Below, in pieces: positions 48,301-59,070 of a stretch of 64,000 nt of DNA. The position numbers were made by a program, and so were the translations under genes. Numbering within the stretch: the first letter of the stretch is position 1; every line of letters begins with the position of its first letter. Below the pieces are notes generated by a model. That model saw nothing but the letters and a program-made list of their open reading frames with translations. It did not search any database and was not told the DNA's origin. The stretch covers positions 170,094,291 to 170,158,290 of the forward strand of contig JAHZTW010000001.1 in NCBI GenBank assembly GCA_020283515.1, written 5' to 3'. Origin of the DNA: Alliaria petiolata (lineage: Eukaryota > Streptophyta > Magnoliopsida > Brassicales > Brassicaceae).

Positions 48301-49392
48301 GAAAGAAATAAAATATATATAAGGGTGTGACTAGACCTGTAGGCCAACAAGTTCCTTTTGGAAATCCTCGAGCTTTGAGTAGATTGTTGGGTGTGAGCTT
48401 GAAAGGAGGATATCGTAATCCTGCCATGATATAAATAATTGGTTAACATATTCTAGAAGGTTTCAAAACTAAGATAGCTTAAGTGACGGGGGAAGAAACT
48501 AATTACAGATAGCCAATCAACGAGGCGTTCTGGCAACCAAGAGAGACATGTCTTGTCTGCATAAAATATTTCCATCAACTCCCACGCAGCCTTTAAAGAA
48601 GTCGGTTCGTCAGCAGTCTGCATGTGTATGTCAACGGGAAAATCAATCGGCAAAGCTCCCACACTCAAATTGTTATAAGAAAGAAAAGCTTGACTTGATT
48701 AGCCGATGTTGAACCAAAAACGCCTACTTACCTTTATAACTGATCTTGGGTCTTCAATCAAAGGAGCTGGGGAAGATATTGAATTACCAAGGAGAGATTT
48801 TATATCCTTGCTGTATTCCATCACGTATTCCCACCTGATACCATATGCAATGCGAACAATCCAGAATGCCTCAGAAGTCTAATCATAAGAGCAAAATTCC
48901 AAATGACAAAGCAATGATAGTGTAATCATTCTCCGGGAAATTTACAAAAGGAGAATACTAGTGTGGAAACCAGTAAGAGAGTAAGAAATTCGAGTGGCCT
49001 CACCACGCGGTCTGGTACAGAGAGGGACTCATATCCATCTTAGACAAACTGGAAATTGAGTTTCTCCTGCTCTGCAGCAGCGCAAACGGGGAGACCGATC
49101 CATAGGCGATCCTTCGCCACTGCGCGTCGCCGATTTCGCCATCTTCGCCGCTAAGCCTCACGTTGACCACTTCACCACCAACTTCTCCGTCCTCGCTGGG
49201 TGACTCTGGATTCCGTAAAACCGTAACGCGTAGGTTGTTCCCGCAACCCCAGGAGACGGAGAGCCTATGGGCCGGAGACTTCAGGCCGTGGCGAAGAGGG
49301 TACACCACCGGAACTTTTGTATTCGTCGAAAACGGCACCAATTCTCCACCGTTTCCTAATCCGTCGCCGGCTTCCGAAGTTATACCCGGCAT
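45361..49392 (-). pseudogene. NUP85: Nucleoporin NUP85, full length but with one in-frame TAG
   Basis: NUP85 is a scaffold of the Nup107-160 (Y) complex of the nuclear pore. Eighteen exons on the minus strand join in frame from 49392 down to 45361: 49004-49392, 48732-48834, 48507-48617, 48337-48420, 48086-48157, 47949-48005, 47697-47816, 47397-47597, 47196-47306, 47068-47105, 46817-46973, 46583-46684, 46413-46469, 46170-46316, 46003-46073, 45797-45884, 45655-45711, 45361-45558. They give 721 codons, the expected length. Recognised segments include WWEYVMEYSKDIKSLL, HALTWQIAPVYLSSC, HHWKHGRKGSGIFWLQQARD and LARLRPGF-like IARLRPGFVESDL. The only break is TAG at 47540-47538 (codon 332) in exon 8, between SAFWI and CAHHQTREG, where Gln is expected; a CAG to TAG change explains it. 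A 46-bp tandem duplication covers the acceptor of this exon. As written, the product would stop at 331 residues. Confidence 0.85.
47584..47675. repeat. 46-bp tandem duplication over the exon 8 acceptor of NUP85
   Basis: Copies at 47584-47629 and 47630-47675 differ at one base. On the minus strand each contains a pyrimidine tract, TTTTTGCCAG and the first 14 bases of exon 8 (ACACGAGAAAGATG). Two equivalent acceptors therefore lie 46 bases apart. Using the upstream one would add 46 bases and shift the frame. Confidence 0.9.
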
Positions 49393-49770
49393 TCCGGAGC
49401 TCCGGCAGTAGAAATGGCCGTTAGGGTTTTGATTGGGGTTTCCAGCTTTCAGGAGGGAACTGTACAGACAGAGGCTCTAGTCGCCAGAAAAATAGGGACG
49501 ACACCAAAACGCACCGTGTGGTAATTACATTAGTAGCTATATACTTTGAAAGGTTTTCTAATCGGACCATTATGTTTGCCCAATGCATTATTTTTGTACC
49601 AACAACTCGTCGTTTTTTAATTAGGAAAATGGACACCCTGACGTTTACGGCTTCTCTTATCTCTCTCTCTTCTCCTTATGTCATTCGATTTTAAGGCTTA
49701 GCTTTGCGTACTGTATATTTTTGCTTTAACAGCTTAGCAGAGGACAATCGCTAAGAGCACACTGCACACC
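49393..49770. promoter_or_regulatory. Shared upstream region of divergent NUP85 and PTH2
   Basis: A 378-bp region between two divergent starts, probably a bidirectional promoter. No strong TATA box is evident for either gene. Confidence 0.5.
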
Positions 49771-52123
49771 ATGTGGCCCTCTTCTGGAAACTCTTCGCAG
49801 CCTCAAGCTAAGGTATTAATTTCGCCCTTATTTTCTTCCTTTGCTTTTATTGTTTGGTTCCCGAGAATATCTTAGAAGCAAAAATTTCGTATAAGAACTG
49901 GGGAAACTGAAGAAGAGACGAGAGTAGAGTGTTGAACGATTTTCTCTTCGTGGATACTCGAGACTTTTTATGGGACGATTGATATAAAACTTTTGTTTTG
50001 TTGACAAATATTCTCAAGTGTTGTTGTTTGCTTTTCTTTTCTTATTTTGTAAAATTTCCTCTCGGACTGAGGAATCGATGTTTCGCACGAGAAATCGAGA
50101 CCATTTTGATCAAAGTTATGAAACTAACTCAGCTGGCGAGTGTGATGATTTAGAAAATCTGGATTATTACTTGTCACTTGATGAGCTCTTTCTTCTTTCT
50201 TCTTATGTTGATTGATGATAGGATCAGTTAATGCTCAAGGAGTCAGAGTCCGATTCTTTCTAGATATTTCTGTTTACTTTGATTGTCAAGTATAAGTATT
50301 TGGCTTCATATTCCAGAAGTACTTATAGGTCTTCTATGTATGCCCATGGCTGATTGGCAAATAAAGTCTGGAGATTTGTGGTGTAAATTAGAATGTTTGC
50401 TTCTCTACTCAACCAACTAGAATTTTCGTGTTTTTGTTTCTGAAATCTGACTGGGACCGCAACAGTGAAGCTTTATTTACTCAGTTGATTCGATCATATG
50501 CTAAAATATTAATGTAGCTGTTGAACCAGATTTCTTGTTGCGTAGTTGAACATGTATCATTGGGTCTAACTATATACTCTTGTGGTTTTGAAATTTTGTG
50601 GATTAATTTTTGTTTTTCCGGTGAATGTGATCAGAAACTAGAGAGGAAGTCGATAGCTGGGAGTTTCAAGGCAGAGAATCTCATACCAGGGATTGTGATA
50701 GGTTTCATCATTGGTATGGTATTGGATTTGTCACAGCAAGTGAAGTTGCCAGTGAGAAAGAGCAGACTTTTGTCCAGCAAGACCCAGAAGCAGAGTTCCG
50801 TACCAAGCAATGGCAATGAGAAAGAGCTTAAAATGGTTTGTCTATCTTCTAATGTAGCCGTAGTCTCTCGTCTCTGGCTCTAGATTTTATTGGTTTGGAG
50901 TAAAGTATTACCACTTAAATATTTATATACAAAACCTAGTGATAATACCGAGCTGGTTTCTATTCCAAACCCCACTGAAAGATAGAATTTGAGCTTCATG
51001 AAAGAGACCTACATAATCCGCCCATCAAAAGACAGACATTTGAGCTTCATGAAAAAGACATGTATAATCTATGAAAGGATGGTGATAAGATTTGAATGTT
51101 GTCAGATTTCAAGATTAGAAGAGAAAAATGAGAAAGTTTGTGCAACTAATTTGAGCTTCTTCTGATCACAGGTGTTAGTAGTTAGGCAAGACTTAAAGAT
51201 GAGAACAGGAAAAATCGCGTCACAGTGTGCACGTAAGTGTCGTGTGAAATGTGTTTGAAGTTTAAACACTGATATTTCTTGTGTTAATCCCCGAAAGTAA
51301 AACGACTTTCTTTCTAATATTTGCAGATGCTGCCACGGGCATGTATGCAGAGTTAATGCAGAGGTGATTTCGTCTGTAGTGAGTGGTTTGCTTGGTAAAG
51401 AATTTATCACTCCTTTGTGTTTTATGTTGATTCGTAATTCTTTCAGCGACCGATACCTTCTGAGGCGATGGGAGGAATGCGGGCAACCAAAGATAGTCGT
51501 CACTTGCAAAAACCAGCAAGAAATGTAAGCAGGTGAAACTCTTGGGGGAAAAAAAAAAAAAAACACAAAAAAAAAAATATATAAAAAAAAAAATAAAAAA
51601 AAAAAATATTTTTTTTCTACTAAAAAAAAAAAAAAAAAAAAAGAGGCAGAAAAAAAAGAAAACCAAACAAATATTGTAGAAGATGATGAAAGAAAAAAAG
51701 AAAAAACTACAAGAATCTCAGATTAATACTTTCTCGTGCTTGATTAATTCTTGAAAAGATGGTCAAATCGTAGGCAAATAAAATCTGACATGTTTCTACT
51801 AATCAAACCAAACAGAAAACAAAAACACCTCCCGAATTATCGAAACATGAGGAGAGTGTTCTTGAGTCGAGACTTTTTTTGGTAGTGATAAGCTAAAAAG
51901 TTTTTTTCTGGAAACTAAAGTCTTCTTTCTCACAGGTTGCGGCTGGATCAAGAACGGTTCTTGCAGTTGGACCCGGTAGAGACAATGGTTTCTTTTTAGC
52001 TTCTGATTGTAGCTGAAGCAGAACAGATACAGATGTTGTGTGTCAACATGTTCGTTACTTTTTATTTGTGCAGGACCGAAGGAGTTGGTTGATTCAATAA
52101 CCGGTAGGCTGGCTTTACTCTGA
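49771..52123 (+). CDS. Peptidyl-tRNA hydrolase 2 (PTH2) family protein, one internal exon missing
   Basis: PTH2 enzymes release peptides from peptidyl-tRNA. Recognised exons are 49771-49812, 50635-50835, 51172-51232, 51327-51363, 51447-51524, 51936-51975 and 52074-52123. The N-terminus carries a membrane segment (LIPGIVIGFIIGMVLDL). The PTH2 core opens with VVRQDLKMRTGKIASQCA and HAATGMYAELMQS, which hold conserved catalytic-site residues. It ends with VAAGSRTVLAVGP and KELVDSITGRLALL. The stretch between KNQQEM and VAAGSRTV, about 24 residues with the conserved DAGRTE motif in relatives, cannot be found. The interval 51525-51935 instead has a long A-rich tract. Joining the flanking exons shifts the frame, so an intact enzyme is not encoded as written. 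A collapsed assembly at the A tract is a real alternative. It matches At4g32900 by position. Confidence 0.75.
51550..51660. repeat. A-rich low-complexity tract within the PTH2 gene
   Basis: About 110 bases are nearly all A with short TATATA and TTTTTTTT interruptions. It sits exactly where one PTH2 exon should be. Such tracts are also prone to assembly error. Confidence 0.85.
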
Positions 52124-55100
52124 TTCGAGAGCTTTTTTCTTGTTGGAGCTGCTATGGGATTTTGATATCTCCATGGATAATGCTAATTCAAGGCAAGTTA
52201 GTTGTTGTTCTGTATTGATTGAAACAAGGTTTCTTGTCGGTTAATTTAGTTGGTAGATCTTCTACTGGTTATTTGGAGTCGAATTTATGTAAATCTTTCG
52301 ATTACTTTCTGACACTTTCAAGTTTTAAGAGCGCTTCGAATTTACTCAAATTGGGTCAATGAAAAAGTTAACAATTTCTTTGGCGTACGCAATTAATGTA
52401 TAGACGCTCGATTAATATTTTAATGAAAAATACAAATTAAATACATTCAACACCATATTTTATTTTATTTTTATTACCTAAACTAAATCTAGAGAAAAGC
52501 ACGTAATATGAAGAAAAGTAACGTTTAGTTAAGCTCCAACTTACCTTCGATCATTGTATACGATAAGTCTTCTTATTCGGACGTCTGATTAACATTTAAC
52601 AAACAAAAAAATTGAACATAGAATTGGGATAAACCTTTTTCTATATCTTTTTCTCACATTACCCTACCAAAATAATTTATAAATTCTAAACCAAAACTGA
52701 ATTGAAGTTATAAAAATCGATCCAATTGAACGGAATAGACCAAATTTTGTTAAAAATCTTTATAACAGCTTTTCTATTAAAAATTCGTACTCATAATTAA
52801 AATATAATGGAAAATATTAAAAGAAAGGTTTATCATTTCATTTATTTTCTTTTTTTATACATGTCGTTCTCTCTATTAGTCAGTTTTCTTTCAACAAAAT
52901 TTATATCTAATACTTTTTCTCAATGTTTGTACGATATCACAATGATTTTTCTGAGAATCTAATAAAAAAAAAAATCTCCTAGTACCAAGCACCAACATGT
53001 TCTGACTCTCATCATTTTAAAGCTTCCGCACATTACTAGAAACGTACTGACGTACTGAGACACTTTTATTTTCCCGTCGTACTACGATACTCAATGTCTA
53101 GTAGTAGTAGACTACTACGTCGATTGATATAAATGATTCTGATTATGGTTGTACTTATATATTTTTCGTTTGCAATTTGCATGTGTGTAGCATATGTATA
53201 TATATATATAGTCCTTGTCATATTTAAAGTTTTTCTAAATTGTCTTTTTTGCCTTTTTTATTCTTATATACTGCCATACTGGTGACTTTATAATGGATTT
53301 GCTTTTGGTACTTTCTTTGAGTGACGTCGAAGTCTTCCCTATAATTCAGAACGCGACGTTGGACCGTTAGGTTTCCTCATAATTAATTATATATACATAT
53401 ATAGGCACCACATGGCATACAGTGTACGCAACATACTCACATGACTCCATGAATATAAGTGCGTTACGTATCCGCTTTTTTTTATTATGTATAACAACAT
53501 AGTTAATGAATGTATGAACATTAGACATATAAAACAGTGTTCTAAATTTCAGGCGGCCGTTTATAGAATATCTAGGTGTAAGGCGTTTATTATCCCTCTC
53601 ATGAATTTTGTAAAAAAAGTTATCCTAAGTCTATAGAAACAAATTATGCGGTTTAAACAATCGATTATATTCATATAAGTGTGTATGCCATCTACATATA
53701 AACGTTAACGCATAACGAATATTTATTAATATTAGTATTTAAAGGGTACTCGCCTTAACGTGAAACTAAACAAGAAACAAACAAATAACCTATGTGATGA
53801 ATAATGCATAAGGAGAGGTGATCTAACTTATTTTCTATAGGATAAACAAACAAAAAATCTATAGTTGGACATTAGACATTTCAAGTACAGTCCGTGGACC
53901 TTTGCGTATATCTATCAAGATAAAATATTTAATGTTGGTTAAGAAGATGACTGTTTGTATATTATATATAATACAGTATATAATACGATATATACATTAA
54001 ATTTCTCCCACTTGCTGGTTAGGTTTGCATGAGAATGCATGTGACGAGCACCTCAATCTATGCTCCATTTTCCTTTATTTAAGGCAATAATATATACTAC
54101 TTTTGTCCTGTGCAAATTTGTATTTGTCCCTTTATTTTACTAAATATATTTCAGATAAAAATAAAAGCATCAGATTTCCTCGAATATTGTCAGAATGTAA
54201 AACGTGAAAGAAGTTAAAGTTCGGGGAATAATTAAGTTTGATAAATTATAATAACCCGTCTGTAAAATGAGTGAGCATCCACCTTGGATCTCGGTGTTTT
54301 GGGTAAGTTTAAGTTTGGGTACAGTATTAAATAGGCACTAATCTCTGTCCATATATATTGAAATATAGTTAACCTGATCGGTTACATATTTGAGTTTCTT
54401 ACATGCATGTCTCACATACAATGGACCCGGATTAGGAAAATATTACGTATTTTTCTCACTAAAGAACTACTATTATGTAATCTCAAAGTTTATTCATTTC
54501 AAATTGAAAGGAATAGTTCTTCTTATCAATGTTTTGAAACCCGACCCGGACCGCCCGGTTCGCCCGGTTAACCCGCGATCCGGGTACTACTCCGGTTCGG
54601 GTTCAATATTTAAATCCGCTAGTTATAAACCCGGTCAAACCCAAAAAACCCCGCTATTATCCGGCGACTGAACCAACTGGATTGCAATTTACTTTTTTTT
54701 TTCTTACGAACGACCATAGTTTCTCTTTATCGGCATACTAGAAATCCGATTTAAAAATTTAAGAATTCGAATAGCCGATCTCATCTTATCTTATAAGTTA
54801 TAACTGCCATCTTTTTTTATAATATTTCATTTTTATATTATTTGTCGTGGATTTGATTTTGTTTTATATCATATATGATTCTTTTTTTTCTTTTTTTTTC
54901 TATTTTAATTTTTTTGTATTCTTTGTTTCATTATCCTTTCATATGTATGTGATTATAATTTGTTTTCTGGTCTTTTTATTCTTTCTCTCTTTTTATTTGT
55001 ATGTTATGAATATTTTTTTATATATTCATAGATAGATATACATAATAATATTAAAAATTTCTTAATCTATTAATTCGCGGTCGGACCAGAGCAACCCGGA

Positions 55101-55604
55101 TCAATCCAGTGACCCGGCAACGCATAAGCTATTCCGGTTCGCTTGCCGGGTCGGGTTTAAAAACATTGCTTCTTATACATAACCCCGACGATTTCTACCC
55201 CCAAAAAAATAAAAATAATACACATGTATAGTATACAAAATAACAACGGAATAGAAAAGGGGTAACAACTATTTGGATTTATTCATTTTGGATTCGGTCT
55301 AGTTCAATTATTTTCATGATTATTAATTTAAAATGTATTAACCAGAAACAAATTGATACTTACATCATAATTAAGATGGTTATTTAACTCGATTCTAGTC
55401 TATCTACAATTATTTTGTTCAATCCTGAATTTCGCGCAAGTCCAAAATCAAAAGAAAAAGTTATTAAATATCGTAGTAGTCTGCAAGAAATGAAAACAAT
55501 TAAGATGTTAAAAGGAAGAACGGGAAATAGATAGAAAGAAGAAAAAAAAAAAAAAAAACCAGAAAGAACAAATTCGGAAGAATTTGTCCACGTGGAATAC
55601 CATA
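52124..55604. other. Intergenic region between PTH2 and GATA9
   Basis: 3.5 kb without a supportable gene. It contains a non-autonomous hAT element (54527-55168), listed separately, and otherwise AT-rich unique-looking DNA. Confidence 0.75.
54527..55168. mobile_element. Non-autonomous hAT transposon, 642 bp
   Basis: The left end CAATGTTTTGAAACCCGACC and the complement of the right end, CAATGTTTTTAAACCCGACC, match over about 23 bases with one mismatch. Perfect 8-bp direct duplications CTTCTTAT flank the element (54519-54526 and 55169-55176), the target size of hAT transposons. The subterminal parts are rich in CCGG and CCCGG words, while the middle is very AT-rich. No transposase is present. 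Confidence 0.88.
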
Positions 55605-56800
55605 TTAAATTAAGTGTCTAAAGTCAGGAGCCACGTGGTTATTGTTATGGATTAAGAAATCGTCACCGTTGGATCTGATATCCATCAGGAGATTCTCGCA
55701 CCGAAGCTGACTCAGCAAATGCTCATCTCGCATCTCCTTCTGTCGCCGGAGCTCCATCACTTTCCGGTGAGAGTTCGAGTGCCTCGCCATCACGAACGTC
55801 GGGCTCGACGCTGGTCGATACTCCGGCACGAGCCGCCCAGATTTGTACCGTACGCCGCACGCGTTGCACAGCGTCTTCGGACCCATCGGTCCCGTGCGCC
55901 ACTGCGGCGTCTTGTCCGTCGCGCAGTGCAGACACCGTCTCCCTCCTCCTGATTCTCCCCCGTCGCCGTCGATTTCTCCGGCGACGTCGTGTTCTTTTAT
56001 TCTGAGTTGTTTCTTCTTGGGATTGGATTCGTCGGAACCGGCGATTGCCAAAAGGCGAGATGCCCACGTGGAGGCTGCAGAGCGTGATCTCTTGCTTCTT
56101 GCTTTGGCGGGAAAGGCGACGTTCGAGTCATCGGTGTCGGTGGGAATGAAGATTTGATCTAATTCGAATTCGGGTTCGGGTTTGATTTGGTGGGTCTGGG
56201 TTAACCCTGTGGTTTGGGTTTTTTTTAAGCCGGATAATAAGTGAAGCTTGTCTTGGTCTTCTTTTGAGAAAGACTCTTCCACGAAATTCGATAGCCACTC
56301 TAATTCAGCTAAATGCTCACACTGATAAGTTAAGTGATAATCAAAGAAAAACAAATTTGTGTTATTATAAAGTCCTAATTAACAAAGTATTTATAATGAT
56401 CCTGAAAATAAACTCAAAGAAACTTGGCATCAAAAGCTCATGAGACATTTAGCCGAATTAGAGTGACCTATTTACAAATTGATGATTATTTCTTCTTCTT
56501 TTTTCCCAAAATTAATAAATCAACATGGTAAAGGTGAGCCCTTTTTGGCGTGAATTAGAAAATATAATGGAAAATTACCGGAACACAGAGGTCGTCGGAA
56601 AACCCAGTGCCGTCGGAGGTATGCGAGGAGGAGTTAGAGCTGTTGGCGAGATTACCGGCGGAGACGGTGGAAGAGTCAGGAAAGGAGTCAAATCCGTCGT
56701 CAGCTTGGCCGTCGTCGTTAGAAAAGTCAAGGAGGTCGTCGACGACGAAAGAGTCAGTGTTACCGGCGACGAGGAAGAGCTCCGGGGTTAGTTGTTCCAT
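55605..56800 (-). CDS. GATA9: GATA zinc-finger transcription factor GATA9
   Basis: A plant subfamily A (class I) GATA factor that binds WGATAR sites. Two exons on the minus strand (56579-56800, 55605-56321) give 312 residues, close to the 308 of Arabidopsis GATA9. The N-terminal acidic part has the family motif DDLLDFSNDD. The single type-IV zinc finger is complete at residues 204-229: CLHC, 18 residues, CNAC, followed by GVRYKSGRLVPEYRPASSP. A basic stretch (ARSKRSRSAAS) precedes it and may serve in nuclear import. The C-terminal helix begins HSNSHRKVMELRRQKE. It is intact. It is the last gene of the run collinear with Arabidopsis chromosome 4. GATA12 is the nearest alternative; position favours GATA9. 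Confidence 0.92.
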
Positions 56801-57440
56801 TGGACAAAAACAGAGAAGGTTATTAGTGTAAATAAAGTGAGAGCCTTTTTGGGGTTGAGCGAGGAATGTAACGGAGAGAAAGAGAAGGAGAGGTCTATTT
56901 TTGGGGTTGTGTAAAGGAGAGTGATGTTAGAGAAAGTTATGGTTCATGTGAGTTGAGAACGAGACACAAGACAGCTAAAACAGAGGAACTTTGACTATAT
57001 TGAGTAATACTCTTCCTTATCTTTTCTTGTTTGTATTATTTAATGGAATTACACAAAAAATTACACCCAACGAAATATCTCTTCAAACATTTGCTTAAAC
57101 ACAAGGGGGAGGTGAATCCCAAAAACATATATTAATTTCTAATAATTAAAACATTAACTATTACTGAACCCCAAAAAAAAAAAAACATTAACTATTTTCT
57201 TTCACCTAAGCATGGTCCTCGCACAAACCATGGAAGCTATCTATTTAAAACCACCGTTATAAATCTATTTAAAACCACCGTTAATTAAGCATTAAACGAA
57301 TTAATTAAGCAATTATAAAGTTTAATAGAAGATGGATAGCATTATTAGGTTATAGGGTCGGAATTTTTGTAACGAAATAAATAATTTTTTTACGAAATAA
57401 AAGGTAGAATTAATGGAGTGGGGGAGATGAAGTAGGAAGG
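56801..57440. other. Spacer upstream of GATA9
   Basis: Holds the GATA9 promoter and a short tandem repeat at about 57238-57285 (CTATTTAAAACCACCGTT twice). No gene is seen. Confidence 0.7.
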
Positions 57441-57449
57441 AACTAGGAA

Positions 57450-59070
57450 CTAGAATCAGACGAAACAATTTCTCCGCCACCTCCGTCACTTCCCTCCGAG
57501 ACAGTACCCGCCTGGGAAAACGATTTCTCCGCCACCTTCTTCACTTCCCTCCGATCCACTCCCGCCGGTGAACACGGCTTCACCTCCACCGCTGTCTCCT
57601 CCTCGCCGCCGTGGCCCTAAGCCTTCGGTTCCTCCTCCCATCAGTTCCTCTCCACCAAAGTCTTCTCCAACCACTCCGTCTCTCCCAGAAACTTCTCCTC
57701 CACCTAAACCACCGCTCTTGACGACGCCATTTCCCTCTTTCATCCACCTCTCCGCCGAAGAACCCGGCGGCGGCAACTCTTCCTTTCTTTGGGCCTGTGG
57801 GCCCACTACCGGATAAGCCAGATGGGACAGTAGCACCACCTATTGGGCCCGTTATAGAGCCCAAGACGAGTCCCGGCGAATCAATAATCTCCCCGGGAAC
57901 GCCACAGCCACTGGTACCGAAGAGCCTGCCTGAGACGACGTCGTATCACCGCTCTTTGGCCGGGTTCTTATTCGGCGGTGTGATCGTTGGGGCTCTTGTG
58001 CTTGTCCTGTTAGGTCTTCTCTTTATCTTTTACAGAGCTACCAGAAATAGAAATAACAGCTCTCGTCGTCATCAATCAAAAGCCAAAAGGTAATTAACTC
58101 CAAATTTGCTGGTCTGATTCCAAAAAAAAAAAAAAAAAAAACTTGATCCTTTTTGCTACCAAATATTTCATAAGTTTAGTGTGCTAAACCATAATGAGCT
58201 ACACAAAGGTTGAACCTTTTTGTTTCAGATTGTCAAATAAAAATGAAAATGTAGTAAAAATAACTAGCCTCTTGTTGACTGTGGATCAGTTCAACATCAT
58301 CGAGGTGGTAATGTCGATCAAAACCAGTCGAATGTTATCACGATACCATTCTACACAATCAGTCCATGCTGCACCACCAAAATATTCATCCAGTGGTGCT
58401 AAAGAGAGCAAGGCTGTTGCAATGAACATTACAATGTCATCTGGAATGTTCACGTACGAAGAACTATTAGAGGCGGATTCTCAGAGGCAAACCTATTGGG
58501 AGAAGGTGGATTCGGTTATGTTCACAAAGGAGTGCTGAAAAACGGGGCGGTGAAGCAGCTGAAGATTGGGAGCAATCAAGAGGGAAAGAGAATTCCAAGC
58601 TGAGGTTGACACAATCAGTAGAGTTCATCATAAGCACCTTGTCTCCTTGGTCGGTTATTGCATCAACGGAGATGAAAGACTCTTGATTTACGAATTTGTT
58701 CCTAAAGGTACCTTGGAGTTCCACTTGCATGGTAAACAAATATGTTTATGATTTGAAACTTTTGATTTTGTCCTTTTAATATTTCTTTTGAAGTCCTTTT
58801 CTTGAATATTGTGAGAACATATGTGTTATAGGGAACAGAGGAAATGTGTTGGAGTGGGAAATGAGGCTCAAGATAGCTGTAGGAGCAGCGAAAGGATTAG
58901 CGTATCTTCATGAAGATTGTGATTTTCCCCGGTTGTTGGGAACAAGAATAGCCTTTTTCGGTTTTTGCTGACACTTGTAGTAATTTCTCGTGCTTGAATT
59001 TGCAGGCAGTCCAACTATATAATTCACCGTGATATCAAAGCAGCTAATATCCTTCTAGATTCCCAAATTT
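57450..59070 (+). pseudogene. PERK14: Truncated PERK14-like proline-rich receptor kinase pseudogene
   Basis: PERKs are plasma-membrane kinases with a Pro-rich outer part. Decayed remains are in order. A Ser/Pro-rich region (frame from 57568: SPPPLSPPRRRGPKPSVPPP) is followed by a frame change near 57797. A transmembrane helix comes next (AGFLFGGVIVGALVLVLLGL), then kinase pieces: MFTYEELLEA, NLLGEGGFGYVHKGVLKNG, AVKQLKIG, EFQAEVDTISRVHHKHLVSL, VLEWEMRLKIAVGAAKGLAY and NILLDS. Breaks include a small deletion after YEELL (near 58468), lost codons before AVKQLK, an added base near 58585, and TA added inside the HRD exon (near 59020). The kinase stops at about DSQI; the activation loop and C-lobe are absent. 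Introns persist, so this was a DNA-level copy, not a retrocopy. The closest relative I recall is At4g32710. Confidence 0.8.

Noticed and set aside
51262..51666. Phe-rich open frame on the minus strand
   Set aside because: It is the poly-A tract read backwards.
54847..55035. 62-codon hydrophobic frame in the hAT element
   Set aside because: Low-complexity T-rich sequence without any transposase motif.
55719..56157. Open frames on the plus strand over GATA9
   Set aside because: They lie opposite the zinc-finger exon, show no family motif, and reflect its high GC content.
57486..57864. Gly-rich open frames on the minus strand
   Set aside because: They are complements of the Pro-rich part of the PERK-like pseudogene.
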